Origin: Adiantum capillus-veneris
Taxonomy: Eukaryota > Streptophyta > Polypodiopsida > Polypodiales > Pteridaceae
NCBI GenBank assembly: GCA_014529385.2
Contig: CM043953.1
Coordinates: forward strand, 78,048,872 to 78,112,871
DNA: 64,000 nt
Direction: 5' to 3'
Below the pieces are notes generated by a model. It was not told the DNA's origin. It made no database searches and saw only the letters and a list, made by a program, of their open reading frames with translations. The position numbers were made by a program, and so were the translations under genes. Each line of letters opens with the position of its first letter. Positions within the stretch are counted from its first letter, which is position 1. Shown piece by piece: positions 9,978-23,130 of this stretch.

Positions 9978-11873
9978 GTGGACATAGTGCTTGAAATAGT
10001 GTCAAGACGAACTGCATCTCGATTGAAGTGCAAGTCTTGTCACCATGTGTTCAGTGGCAATGCTACGAGGATCAAACAGCATTTATTCAAAGTTCTGGGA
10101 AATGTTGGGCCTTGTACCTTGCCTCCACGAGACATATATGAAAGATATCCGGATTATATACAAAAAGTAAACGATGTCCTTGAGGGCAAAAGTAAAGGGG
10201 CAAGCAAAAGCGGTTGTACTATGGGAAGAAAAAATTCAATGGCTGAAGAAGAACCTGTTATGAATGAGGATAGGAATCTAATGGGAACTAAGAATAGAGA
10301 GCAGCGCCATCCTTTGATCTAGGTACATCTAGTAATGCATCTAATTCAAATAGAAGTTGTGCCGATGATATTGGAAGAGGGTTATCTACGGATCAAACAC
10401 TCCATCAAGCTTTTGATAAATAGTGGTTATACATGCTGCATTTGAAGTGGATGCAAGAATTTCTCACATGTGGTATTCCATTCAATGTAGTGCGGAACCC
10501 TATCTTCAAAGATGCATTGATGAGCACGACCAAAAGAGGATTTGTGATGTTAGGTTATAATAAAATGCACATAGAGTATATTGACAAAGTCAAAGATGAG
10601 GTAGAAAGAACGCTCAAATGTACAATGTTGGATTATGTTCCTACTTTTGGATGTACTATAGCTTTGGATAAATGGACTAATTGTCAGAAAAAACCTTTAA
10701 TCAATGCGATGTTGATTTGTCTCCGAGGGTCAGTATTTTTAGAAGCCATTGGCACGTCCTTGAAGGAAAAAACCATTCCCTTCCTTTCAAAGATCTATGA
10801 CCGTGTTACATCAAAAGCAGGAGGGCCAAAGAATGTGACAGTCATCGTCACCACACAATGCTGCAAATTACCAAGGTGTAGGTCTTGTAATTCAAGCAAA
10901 GTATCCAAAATTAACATTGGTACCATGCACTGTAGATACTATCAATCTTCTTTTGAAAGACATTGGAAAACTTGACAAAACAAATACTACTTTGTTGGAA
11001 GAAAACACAATAGTAAAGTTCATTAGAGAGTATCAATTTTCATATGCTCCCCTTCAGAACCAAGTTGCCTAGCAAGGCATTACAAATCTTTTGTGCAACT
11101 CGGTTTGCTACTGCATATCATGTATTGTTAACATTGAAATATGTTTGACATGCGTTGGTGGAGACAAGTTTGGACAGGCAATGGGATGCATGGCTTAATA
11201 AATATCCAAGCTACCAAGCTACAATATTAAGGGTTCATCAACTAGTCAATTCTCCAGTGTTTTGGAGAAATGTGGAAAAAGTTGTCAATGTTACAAAAAC
11301 CTTTGTGGACCTGTTACGCTTGGTGAATAAAGACTCTTTTGTCTTTGAAAAGGTATATTGGTATATGTCAGAAGCCATTGAAGAGCTCAAGGAATTTCAA
11401 GGATACATTGGTAGATGCAAATGCACATGCCGTTACACATCGCATCATTCACCAAAATTTTAGCTCCATGAACAATCCTCCAATTCAGGAGTGACGCATG
11501 GTTTCAAACCTGTGTGCATGCAACTCTTAGGGTCAGCTGACGGGAAAGATTCATTTCATCAATGCATTGACTATGCCAATAGGATTGGTATGTTTGGTGA
11601 TCTTTGGTACATTGACGCCATCAAAAAAGTTAGCACACTATGTGGTGGAAAGAATATGGTGGAGAAAAAATAGAACTACAGCACGTAGCTGTCAGAGTAT
11701 TATCGATTATTGCTTCAAGTGGTAGCTGCGAGAGAAATTGGTCTGCATTTGACTTCTTACACACCAAGAAGAGGAATAGATTAAAACCAAAACGAGCTGA
11801 GACTCTGGTATATGTGTTTTGTAATATGAGAATGTTGCATGCTCCAACCAACATTGCAATGAGAGAAATTTAA
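9978..11873 (+). pseudogene. hAT-superfamily transposase (BED finger, DUF659, C-terminal dimerisation)
   Basis: Domains in order: a BED-type zinc finger at 9978-10322 (C-K-S-C ... RIKQHL ... GPCT), and a DUF659 RNase-H-like start at 10433-10975 with FLTCGIPFNVVR, GYNKM and IALDKW. A frameshift leads to a region reading NAANYQGVGLVIQAKYP and PCTVDTINL. A middle part follows at 11155-11673. The hAT dimerisation segment at 11640-11873 has SCERNWS and KKRNRLKPKRAE. At least four frame breaks are needed to connect these parts. The IALDKW aspartate is present. The second catalytic Asp position reads His at a frameshift, and the conserved C-x2-H reads C-x2-D. The N-terminus lacks a good ATG in this frame. 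Terminal inverted repeats and the 8-bp target duplication were not located. Confidence 0.88.
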
Positions 11874-12938
11874 CATTGATTTGGTATAAAGAAAACGCAT
11901 GAAGCAGTTGCTGTTGAGGTGTAAAGTGACGGTGAGTCAAAGTGGGAGGTGGCTTCAGAATGTTTAGACATGGACGAAGTTGATAACGTGGTTCTGATGT
12001 TTGATTGTGACGACATTGTTTAAAAACACCTTTGGTACAATATACTTGTAATCAAAATGAGTTTGCTAGCCATATCTTATGATATCTCTCTTTTTGCCAT
12101 ATCACTTTGTATCTTATGATTGTCAATCACTTTTATTTTATACTTATTGTATAGAATTTATAACCACGATGAAAAAGAGACAAAGAGTTTAATATCAGAG
12201 TTGATTATGTAAAATGATTACAAAAGTTGGTATGGAGGATTACAACAATAGAATGTATAGCTTTTACAACTCAGCATGATGCTTTCATGATGTTTGAGGT
12301 CAATTAGGATGATAAACCTTGTCGGCAATGCAGCCAAGCCCAATGCCCACGTTAGGAGGCTTATCATCCTAATTGACTCTCTTGCCTAATATGTAATGTG
12401 CATAGCACTGCTGAATAAAGTATATGACAATCTGGTTATTATTGGGGATAGCTTGTTGTTGATGAATAAACCATTGGAGAAGAACTCAAGCTAAGCCCAC
12501 ATGTTGCAAGTCAGAGAGCTTTACTGGTGGATTTCTCTTTGCGTGGCCACTTGTTCTAAAAAGTATATTTCGGACAAAGTTGTTCGGACATATGTCTTTG
12601 CATTGTTTATGACTCAAGGGCTCGTCTTCTAGATTTGATTCATTCTCTTGAATTCTGACAATAGCTAATAAGTCTGATTGTCCACATCAAATTTGCTCCG
12701 CGCTGATAATTTGTTGTGCCATATTGTAATCAATGTCTTTAGCCATCTCTACAAACAAAATACCAAAATCCAACAACCATATAACCAATGCAAATCTTTT
12801 GCAAATTGAAATTGATTAATCAATATATATGTTGGGTTTCAGGCCTCGTGGCCAGGTTGTGGCCGGACACCCGCCCACTTATTGATTGGTTAGAATCGAA
12901 GAGTTGAATTTCTTGAGAAAGCTTTGAATCTCTGTAGG
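11874..12938. other. Non-coding; contains a 17-bp perfect inverted repeat
   Basis: No gene was recognised downstream of the hAT remnant. The only clear structure is the 12299-12377 stem-loop, listed separately. Confidence 0.5.
12299..12377. repeat. Perfect 17-bp inverted repeat with about 45-nt loop
   Basis: GTCAATTAGGATGATAA at 12299-12315 is the exact reverse complement of 12361-12377. It could be a hairpin or the remains of a small inverted-repeat element. It is not a terminator of any gene seen here. Confidence 0.85.
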
Positions 12939-13376
12939 TCACAGGTTGTGTTCAGAGCAAGGAATTGAGGGATGCAGTGAGAAAAATTTGAGTTTTAGAG
13001 AGCAATCAAAAGCAAGTGCACACAAATTGGCATAGTCGTGCAGTGAATTGACCAGAGCAAGGTTGGACACGGTCCTCAACATTGGGGGAAAATAGCAAAC
13101 AACGTGAGCACTCAAACGAGTGTTGGAATGAGCACAATGAGCAGGGCTATGGCCAAATTGAAGCCAAAACAAGGGTCGAAACGCGCCTGAAATGAAAATC
13201 TGGCTGCACAATTGCAGTTTAAAGGACTCCATAGAAACTTGAGACACACACTCTCCAAGTGGAATCACCTGAATCGGAGATCGTTGATGACAGCTCTCAA
13301 GAAAATCGAAGTCGCTTCCTAGACTAATCATGCCTACTTCTCCAAGCTCTTCAGACACAATCAGGCTTTGATACCA

Positions 13377-13708
13377 TGTCAAGAGATAGAGAAGGAGAGA
13401 TCTTGAGCTCTTGCAAGCACGCACACACACAAATAGATGGAGGCAAAAGACTGTATTTCTTCTTCTTCACAAACTCAAGATAAGAGTTCTACAAAACATA
13501 AGAAAAAATACAACATAAAATGGGAACTAGTACAACGGTCTAGTATGAACTGCTAGTGAGTGAGGTGAGTAGATAAGTGTTCCATCACTCCGGTAGGTAG
13601 ACCAACTTAGTGTAGTCCAGCTGTAGTATCCACCAAGGCGCGCCAATGATGATGAATGTCGGTGATAGTCATCCAAGAGTCGTACATGTTGAGCTTGACA
13701 TCTCAACA
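13377..13708 (-). mobile_element. LTR-like block with adjacent primer-binding site
   Basis: On the minus strand, TGGTATCAAAGC (13365-13376) is one mismatch from the tRNA-iMet primer site TGGTATCAGAGC. It directly follows a block ending CTCTTGACA. The block begins TGTTGAGATGTC, giving TG...CA ends over 332 bp. The sequence leftward to about 12939 would be the element's 5' untranslated or gag region. It has an open frame of 163 codons that I do not recognise. No second LTR was found, so this is a 5' fragment. Confidence 0.5.
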
Positions 13709-14456
13709 CCAATGAGCAACCAATCACCTTGATATAGGCCCTCTATAAATGACTCAAGTCCCTTTGACATACAAACATGGTCACCTGTGGCATGTGAGCT
13801 ATTATAAAACTTGGTGCCTACATCATTGCCCTCGACAACATTTTTTCTTTATTTTCATACCTTACTCTAGAAATAATATCTACAACTGGATTCTCTTTAC
13901 CCACAATATGCTTAAATTTGGGATTCATAAAATTTATGTAGGCAATCAATCTCAACATAGGCAATGTCGAGAGTTGAGCAGATTGTGATCATTCCAAGAA
14001 GGGGTAGACAATCAGTCTCCACTATTACATTTGCTTCTATCAAATACTTTCATCACATTTCAATCCTATGAATTCTCTCCATTATTCTCTTTTCACCTGT
14101 GGATAATTGCGTTGACAAGCACTTAGGACCTTTACTCCAAATCTCACCACACATTGCTTTCCATTGTCATCATTTTGCCCAATCGCCCATCTGATTCCTG
14201 TGGGGTCAGTATCCATTCTCACAATCACATGTCTTCCACGTTAATAGTTTACTTTCCTCAAAGTTGGAGACATAAGAAACAACTTCTAAAATTTCCGCAT
14301 GACATGTCTATGCATTTCTTCCCATCAAATTTTTTGGTTCTTTCTCAAGAGTTGATACAAAGGTTTTGCCACATGCACATAATGTGGAATCCAAATAACA
14401 CATGCAGCCAAGAACCTTCAAACCTCAGTCACATTACTAGATGTTTCTTTTATGCT
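13709..14456. other. No recognisable gene
   Basis: Short open frames only (up to about 100 codons), without motifs. Confidence 0.4.
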
Positions 14457-14800
14457 TAAAAGTAGGTCTAATAGACATAAGATATAATAAAATTAAAAAA
14501 ATTGATAATTCTCGCATTTTGTGAAAAACTATATGTAGTAAAAAAATTAAAGGGGCCCATTGCCAAATTAAAACAAAAGAATATTTCAATGTTTTCATAG
14601 AAAAAAGGTAGGTTTAATAGGCATAGGATATAATAAAATTTTTAAATTTGGTAATTTCCATATTTTGTGAAAAATTTTAAATGTATAAAAAATATAAAAT
14701 AAAAAGATACATTAAAAATTTAAACAAAAGAATATTTTAATTTTTTTTATAAGAAAAGATGGATTTAATAAACATAGAAAATAATAAAACAATTTAGTAA
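14457..14800. repeat. AT-rich tandem repeat, unit about 146-150 bp, about 2.3 copies
   Basis: Units start near 14461, 14607 and 14758 with variants of GTAGGTTTAATAGGCATAGG followed by ATAATAAAAT. Each contains AAAACAAAAGAATATTT. The copies are clearly diverged. Confidence 0.75.
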
Positions 14801-14924
14801 GATGAATTTTTTAAAGTCCTTAACTAAAAGGACCCTTTATTAATTCCTCACATCATGGGATCAAATTTGCTCTTTCTACTCTCATTAGATCAAATCTTTG
14901 TAGATCCCACTTCAACTTAGCAAT

Positions 14925-15045
14925 TTAAGCTCGACACATATCAAATAAGCACCACGCAGCGAGCGACCTCGACCTCACGACCTCACCAACAAGCGAGAGA
15001 TAAATCTTTGGGCTGAGCCACTCCACCTGTGAGCTATTTTGCATG
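14925..15045 (-). mobile_element. tRNA-derived SINE-like unit
   Basis: On the minus strand TAGCTCACAGG (15036-15026) fits the RNA polymerase III A box (TRGYNNANNGG). Downstream, TTGTTGGTGAGGTCGTGAGG and GGTCGAGGTC resemble a degenerate B box at about 14976-14963. Plant SINEs carry this arrangement. The 3' tail and target duplication were not defined, so the ends are approximate. Confidence 0.5.
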
Positions 15046-15659
15046 AAATGCAAGCACAAACTTATTAAAAAAATGCAATCTTCTTCTCCTAGATTTGTGA
15101 CGTAGCTTATCACTCTCCTACCTCCAGTTGGTTGGTTGTCCATCATTTTTTACCTCTCTCCTATGACTTTGCTTGTTATTTCCTCCCTTCTACAAAGCAA
15201 CATCTCAGTTCGATTCTTACTAAAAGAATCAACCCAAGATCGTATCCACATATTCCTATCTTTTATTCTCTAAAGTCTTTTTCTATCTTTTATTCTCTAA
15301 AGTATTTTTCAAGCATGCCCCAAAAAGTGAATATAGGTTTTAGAGAATAGCATTTGAAAATCTAAGACTTTTAAAGCTTTTAAGGACACTTGTCTAGAAA
15401 AAAAATTTTGAACTACCTTCAACCCTCGAGGTGCTAAGGCTTTAGGAGGCCAAAAATTAAGGATAGAAGATAATGATACAATGTGCGTTGTTGCAAAAAA
15501 GGAATGAGTTCGTATGCATAAGATGCACAAATTTTTGGAAGTGTCAACTCCACCATAAGGCCAGTAGGGAGCCAAAACGTTGTTTTCACAAACCTATTAA
15601 TTAATTAGTTTTTTTTTTTGGGGGAGGGGGGGGATTGTTTTTTTTTAATGCTTAAGGGG
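15041..15659. other. Non-coding with homopolymer T/G tracts
   Basis: CTATCTTTTATTCTCTAAAGT occurs twice in tandem near 15256-15303. A T-run followed by G-rich sequence sits at about 15608-15650. No gene was seen. Confidence 0.5.
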
Positions 15660-15765
15660 AAACCATAGGGCAGCACAAGCGTATAGCCTAGTGGTTAAAC
15701 TTGAGTCTTTGTTCTCCTACGTGCTGAGGTCAAATCATGTCCATTAGCAATGGTTTTAAATCGTG
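15660..15765 (+). mobile_element. tRNA-derived SINE-like unit
   Basis: TAGCCTAGTGG at 15684-15694 matches the Pol III A-box consensus exactly. GGTCAAATC at 15728-15736 is a degenerate B box at suitable spacing. The intervening GTTAAA and CTGAGGTC are typical of plant SINE heads. The boundaries are approximate. Confidence 0.55.
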
Positions 15766-16165
15766 GGTTGATAAGAGATGCTAATTAGAGATGCTGAAGC
15801 ATCTTGGGGAGATTCTGTGTAATGGAAAGAGAAAGTAGAGCCAGTAGTATGTCCCTACAATCTTTACTTAAAGAGACCAGCCTTACAAGGTACTTTGTAG
15901 TAGCCAAGATTGGAGAAATTTACAAAACTCACAAGAAAGATAAAGTAGCACTAGTCGAGAAATTTGTTCAACCCTTCAAAACATTGCTTCAATCAACCTA
16001 TGCCATTTTCTAGATTCATTGGGAGGCATATATTGGGTCAATGACTCTTCATTAGACGAAATCAACCCGTGATTCCCTCCCTGTCTCCTCATTTCCCAAA
16101 CAAAAAAGGGCACCCACCCCGGCCCCACGCGTCGTAGCCCTTTCTCTCGTCCTACAGCATAGAGC

Positions 16166-16166
16166 G

Positions 16167-16258
<92 letters not shown>
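16166..16258. repeat. (TC)n microsatellite
   Basis: A nearly pure TC tract with a single TA interruption near 16189. It creates artificial Ser-Leu and Arg-Glu open frames on the two strands. Confidence 0.97.
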
Positions 16259-16260
<2 letters not shown>

Positions 16261-16568
16261 CTGAGTTGCATTCGCCCAGAGCTACGACCCACACGAAGCT
16301 TGCCCTGCCCCCTTCCCCATCCTCTCCTACTGCTGCAGCATCCCCCCCGCCCAAGTTGCGGATTAAGCTGGACATGCAAGCTATGACGCCTTGCTGCCCA
16401 TAGTGCGAGCGCGATTTGCCCTCTTTGTTGCAGCGGGGCTAGGCCTTCCCCTCTATGTCACCACACACGGCCTTCCCAATGAGCTGCACTGGAAACCAGC
16501 ATGCACACTTCTTTCCAACATTCCCAGTGGGCCTGCAACATGCGGAGCCTCAGGAAACCATCCAGCCT

Positions 16569-16569
<1 letters not shown>

Positions 16570-16645
<76 letters not shown>
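16570..16645. repeat. (CA)n microsatellite
   Basis: An uninterrupted CA tract of about 75 bp. It gives spurious Thr-His and Cys-Val frames. Confidence 0.97.
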
Positions 16646-16647
<2 letters not shown>

Positions 16648-16765
16648 ATCACTCCCCCATCCTGTGTTGGGCACATATCAGGCAATTGCTGCCTCGTCTT
16701 TCCTTGCCTAATACTCCCGACCTGCTACCCAAACTCATCTAGTAATGAGACCATCGTCCTTATCT

Positions 16766-16823
16766 CCATCTCCCACTTGGTGGGCACAATATCCCCATCT
16801 CCCACTTGGTGGGCACAGTACCT
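16766..16823. repeat. 29-bp tandem duplication
   Basis: CCATCTCCCACTTGGTGGGC is repeated at 16766 and 16795. Each copy carries the small palindrome CCCACTTGGTGGG. Confidence 0.85.
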
Positions 16824-17263
16824 TGGCCTATCTGACGCACCTACATGCACCAGACAAGGCTCTTCATGAAACGAGAAACATAAAAATCTCTCTCTCTTGC
16901 TCTCCTGACACACGGACACCTCTTTTTGTCTCCTCTTTCTCTCTCTTTCCACGTGTAGGCTCCTCCCCTTTTACCTTGGGAGTATCTCATGAGATTCTTC
17001 CTAATTCGACGTGCTTGCAAAATTTGGGAGACATATTGGGTCGTTTTGCAAGCATTAATTAATTACTCATTGCGATGCCAAGAGAATCTTGCAATCCTAA
17101 ATGAAAATCAGATTGGCCTGTCGCCATCAACCCCCCCCCCCCTCGCGCTTGTAGCCATCCCCATCGCCATCGCCATCTACCTTCGTTCGGCCCGACAAAC
17201 ACCCTCATACAAAATACTCCCCCTCCGAAGCCTACAATGCATGTCTGTGTTTGTCCATCGCTG

Positions 17264-18022
<759 letters not shown>

Positions 18023-18026
18023 TTTT

Positions 18027-18079
<53 letters not shown>
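18023..18079. repeat. T14 followed by G43 homopolymer
   Basis: Fourteen T (18023-18036) are followed by 43 consecutive G (18037-18079). The G-run could fold into G-quadruplexes. Its exact length is uncertain in any sequencing of such a tract. Confidence 0.9.
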
Positions 18080-18836
18080 CGGCTTAACTAAAAAACAGTT
18101 ACCGCATGTGGATCTAGCTTATTAGGGATCACCACATGTGTAGTTAGATACGGACAGGTTACCCCCACCTCACTTGAATGGCATGGAACTTAGTCTAAGT
18201 AAGTGTCATCATTACAAACTTCTAGCCATCATAATGACTCATCATTAGTATTTAATGTTGGTAGAGATCACATTTTACTTATTTTTTGGCTTGTTTTATG
18301 GACAAGGATGAAAAGTTATTCATTTCCTGTTGATGGGCATGTATCATGCAAGGAGGGAAGTAAAACTATTGAAGACAAAGAAATCATGTACTTTATGGGA
18401 GGGTGGGGTCTTGACTTTAAAAGATATTTCCGAAGGTGGGTACTTCACTTTTTGGCTTTGATTATGTTACATCTTGGGAGAAATTGTGGAGTATGGACCG
18501 TTTGAGAAAGCTTGTTTGGTAGTGCCACATCTCACGTTAATGATGACAAATTTTTTGGCTTTTTAAAAGAAGCTTTAGAGATGTGTTGGGTTAGGCATAC
18601 TTTCAATGTTTTCAGTTATTCATTTAGAATGATAAAGTGAAGTTTCACCTTGCATAATTTTAGTAGGTTCTATACATTCTATACATACATACACATACAC
18701 ACACAATACAAATAAGTAAATATATAATATATGTTAATGAGTTATTTTTATTATATGAAAATTTATTTATTTATTTATCATTTTATATACATACATATAT
18801 ATTTATATATATTTTTGTATTTATTTATATTATATA

Positions 18837-18872
<36 letters not shown>

Positions 18873-19938
18873 CAAACCATGGTAAAGAGAAGAAAAATTG
18901 GTGCAATGATGTCAAAACTTAGTTCAAAAATCTCACAAATTTCAAAAACTTTGCTAGTAATTTTTGTTTGCTTCTTTGAGAGGACACTCGATTGCATAAT
19001 AAAGAGACATTCTCGAATACTGCTTCACCTTATATAATTCTAGTTAAACTCAACCTGATGATTTTATCACTTTCTTATTGTTTTAAAAAACCATCGTGAC
19101 CCTTTCACTTGTTTTTTACACTATTTTTTGTGGGAGGGACATTAAGTAAGCATTACCTTATGTAGGACCTTGTAAAGGGATGTCACCACTTGTTAACATC
19201 TCTCTTTAAAGAGGGTCATTGAGTATTGGGTCACACAAAATCTTTCTCATCACTTTAGATGGCTTATGCCATTTTCCATGGAGGAAATTTATTGGTAGAG
19301 CTCAACTCCCAGTGCTTGTCATTTCATAAGTGGCCAAGTATGGTCTTAATCACTAATGAACATCTTTTTACATTGGGAATTGTGCATAGCTACTAGAAAA
19401 TTATCATACTATCTTGCACCTGCTGCAACCTATTTTGCTAAAATGGCGTCAGTTTGGAGCTTCATTTGTGACACTTCCATCCCGATTCTGCAGCTATGAG
19501 TAGCAACAGCCCTGACATTTTCAGTGATCTTAATGTGAAAGTAAAGAGAGAAGGAGATAGAACATACCTTGCTATCTAAAATAACGACAAATCCAGTCTC
19601 CATCCTCTTCTCCTCTTTTTAAATGTAGAGAAAGAGGTGTGTAGAAAAAGAGAGAGAATGCGTTTTTTTTAAAATTGAGAGTGAATTGGAAGGGAGGCAC
19701 AAGCGATATTGCTAGTGCCTCCAATTTCTTTTCTTTTCTTTTTTTGGTTCACTCTTGTCTATCTTTCCCTGTATACCCAAAAAAAGAATATCATGAATGA
19801 CATTAGAGAAATCTCTATTGCCCTCATACCCACTCTCTCTTTTCTTTGGTATAGTCTCTCTCTCAATATCTCTTGCCCCCTCTATCTCTCTCTCTCCCCT
19901 CTCTCCTCTCCATCCCTTACCCTCTCCTCTCTTTTTCT

Positions 19939-19940
<2 letters not shown>
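18080..19940. other. AT-rich stretch, no recognised gene
   Basis: AT-rich microsatellite-like sequence runs from about 18680 to 18870, including (TA)n. Open frames of up to about 100 codons show no motifs. Confidence 0.45.
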
Positions 19941-20012
<72 letters not shown>

Positions 20013-20031
20013 TCACTCTCACACACACACT
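19941..20031. repeat. Compound (TC)n-(AC)n microsatellite
   Basis: A TC tract to about 19978, then AC with CTC interruptions. The surrounding 19860-19940 is an older, imperfect CT-rich tract. Confidence 0.95.
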
Positions 20032-20047
20032 CATTAAAAATTGACTT

Positions 20048-21392
20048 GTGTCAATGCATTTAAGGAGATGCAAACAAAATAAGATACTATATATAGACAT
20101 GACTCATTTGAGTTGCTCATTTTTCCCTGCTACTAGTGCTCCAATTTTCTTTAGACATCCACCATTAAATCCTTCCCCCATTTCTCTCTCCCCACCATTT
20201 GGCACTTTGTTGGTTCTTTTAGAAGCTAACATAAATGCACCAACTAGTCTTAATGAGGAGCTTTATACACAATGTGATGAAGGTGAACCGATATTGTTAC
20301 CATTGCAAAATGAAGGAAAAGTTGATAGCTTTCCCCTATATATTTTGGATGCTAAAATTTCAGCCGAATATGTGGCATTCTTAGATCCTCCTGCAAGACC
20401 TATATCCGCAATAAGCCCAATTTAGTGGTATTTTCTTCTGATGAAGAAGAAGAAGAATTTTTGTGCAATCCCAACAACAAAGTAGCAAAGGATGGGGTGA
20501 TCAACTTAGACTCTCCATTACAGGAGTGTCGTAAGAGGGGCGGGGTTTCCAACAAGGAAGCTATAAGCGTAGTCAAGCTAGCTTTACATCCCTCCTTACG
20601 ATTTCATCTTCTGAATGAAAATGGATGGAAGAAATTCCATCATGCTAAAATGGGAACATGATATTTGAATCACCACCCCAGCCAGTTATAGAGAAGTCAG
20701 CAATGGATGGAATGGAGCAATCAATGGATGGTCACATGTGGACAAATCCAACTACCACAAACATCACATTTTTGGCAATTAGTATACTGAAATTTTATTG
20801 TGGAGGGGATTTTGGATGTCTTTGTAGAGTGATCTCAAGTTTTGTCTACTAGAATTTGTAATGGATCATCTTGGACATCTATGGTTTCTTATTATTTTAC
20901 TTCATATACAATGGATAATAAATGGAATGACAAGTATATGGATGTGGTATATAGGTAAATCGAATGAGAGACCAATGCCAAATGATGACGTGATAAAGTA
21001 CGAAACCTTGAAGTGCTTTTATTGTCAACATGTGCCTGTTATTCCAAGAAACTTGTGACTGTCATGTATTCTACATTTTCCCAATTGATAGACGATATAC
21101 TCAGTCCATGGTGCACCAAGGGTTCCATGACGATGAAGTCAAACTAGGGTCATCCAAAAGCATCATCGCAAGGGTGAGGACATTAGTGGTTGAGGTCGCG
21201 GATATGCTTGGCATCCAAGCCACCCTGAGAAAAATCCAAATGGAGGTGGTAAAGGTCATTTATCTATCCGTGCTTCAACCTTCTTTAGATCAGTGCACGT
21301 CACACGGACATGTTGAGTTGTTGGTTCTGTCGCAAGAAATATTTCCTCTCAGTAAAAGTCAAAGGTATGGGAATTGCATTTTTTCCAACTAG
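20048..21392 (+). pseudogene. Unrecognised broken coding region, possibly gag-like
   Basis: Overlapping frames at 20048-20425, 20425-20661, 20658-20852 and 21030-21392 appear to continue one protein through single-base shifts (for example at about 20420 and 20655). Visible features are an acidic run (SSDEEEEE), LHPSLRFHLLNENGWKKF and, near 21012, CFYCQ followed by H, which could be a damaged CCHC knuckle. A gypsy reverse-transcriptase piece lies next door on the other strand. I do not recognise the family. Gag of a retroelement is the likeliest reading, but a decayed host gene cannot be excluded. Confidence 0.3.
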
Positions 21393-21399
21393 TAGTGTT

Positions 21400-21860
21400 T
21401 TATGTTTCTAATCTTCCTTCATGATATCCGCAGGATAAAGAATTGGGTGCATAACTTCCATGGAGAATCAAGTTCTGAAGGGGGAGAGTCACACCATCTT
21501 CATTCCACTCGAATATTGGGATGAGAGCATAGAGAGGTTTTGTAGCAACTGTATACATGCAGATAAACCTTTGATAATAGCCGCAATGGCCCATAAAGGC
21601 TTGTACCTCTCTAACTTTGGGGGGTCTTGGAAGAGCAACAATAACTTGTATCTTCTTGAGATCTGTAGAATGCCATTTTTAGACACTATATGTCTCAAAA
21701 TCTTGCCCTGTCTTACCATAAAGACACATTTTTCAGGATTTCGGAAAATGTAATAAGTTTTGCACATTGGATAGGGGGAAAGGGGAACACACCCGGCACA
21801 CAAACAATATGCCTCTCTATAGCCCATGATAATCACTGCATCCCAATCCACTAGAGTTCA
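21400..21860 (-). pseudogene. Ty3/gypsy reverse transcriptase, distal part
   Basis: Minus-strand frames read NPEKCVFMVRQGKILRHIVS, then FMGHCGYYQRFI and PLYALIPIFEWNEDG. These are the RT thumb and RT-RNase H connection motifs of gypsy pol. It continues the RT palm piece at 23131-23610 but is separated from it by about 1.3-1.4 kb of other sequence. Stops and a frame change are present. Confidence 0.78.
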
Positions 21861-23130
21861 CCTTGAAAACTCGCACAATTGACAACACACCACACCAAAT
21901 TTTGCATGTTTACGACCGTACCACAGCACACACCGTTCTCTCTTTCTCTCTCACACACGCAAAGGCTCGGGGAGGCACACACAATTCAAACATCAGCACT
22001 ATACGATGGGAGCAAAACAGAGAAGAGAAGGGGAGAAAGAGGAATGAACGGAAACAAGTCCTAATACGGGTTGCTTTAACTGTGGCAAAAAACATCATCT
22101 ACGACAACCATGAAACCTGCTGCTACAACCGGCTTGGCATGACACCATCGAGCATAAAAAAAACTGGCAATCTCTAGATCCATCACTGTGTGTGGCCCTC
22201 CTCATTGAGAGCAGCAAGAAAAGTCTCTGTATCAGTGCCCTCATTGGCTCCGAGCTTTCTCTCCCAAGGCTCCTCCTTGCAAGAAAACCACCTCCTCTCT
22301 AGCTCTTCTCCACATGAACTCCTGCAAGCAACCCCCCTTGAACTTGCCAAGAACTCCCCCTTAAAGCAAAAAATTTGGCCTCTATAGGACGTGTAAGACC
22401 TTCCTCTATTTTGGGCCCACTTTTTCCTTTTTTAGCCCTGCCGTTCCCGTAGGGAAGACTCCCCCTTTTACTTCTCAATTTAAAAATTTGCGGCCTTTGA
22501 AGGCTCGCGACTTGCATGAGCCACCTCAAGCTAGGCATGCCACATCAGCACTACCCAACGCAATCAACAATCACCAACGACAACGACGACGACGAGAACC
22601 ACTGCACTCAACACCTCAGCGCGCCAAACACTAACAGAACACCCGAGAGCAGTGCCTGACAGGAATCACCATCACTAGGAGCTCGTGAGAGCCTTTCTCC
22701 AACTGATTAAACCAAGAGGGTGTGCCACTCAAGCTATATACCATGCATCCGATCCTTGTACTTTTCCCTATGGGATTTGTATTGGCCATGTGGCGGGCCA
22801 TGAGACACTGAACCTCCACACTCCCCACTATCTCTTCAAAGACCACCGCAAAAAGCTCTTGACAAAAGAAATTCCCCCTACTTTGAGTAGCAACCATTCT
22901 CTGCTTAATGAACCACTTGCCAAGCCATGAATTGCCACCGAAACTCCCGGTACTTGGCTCCAAATGGTACAAACCCCATTCCTTTTCGGCTTTGTTGACT
23001 CCTCCAACCATCAGCACCAAAACTAGGAGAAGTCATTTGATGATGCACTGACGGCACTTGCTGCCATTTTCAATTTCTAATATCTCACCGATCCAATGTC
23101 CGATTGACAAGTCGTAAAGTCCCATGGCCT
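21861..23130. other. Sequence interrupting a gypsy RT, LTR-like
   Basis: The left edge (CACACCC...CCTCTCTATAGCC...TTCACCTTG) resembles the segment starting at 29864, so both may be copies of one LTR family. No gene was recognised. The real boundaries may lie a few tens of bases into the flanking RT pieces. Confidence 0.35.

Noticed and set aside
12939..13430. 163-codon minus-strand open frame
   Set aside because: It lies just downstream of an LTR and primer site, but it has no recognisable gag or other motif and crosses the primer site into the LTR. I kept it as element interior only.
19450..19500. Possible short signal-peptide exon (MASVWSFICDTSIPIL)
   Set aside because: Good ATG context but no convincing splice donor or downstream exon was found.
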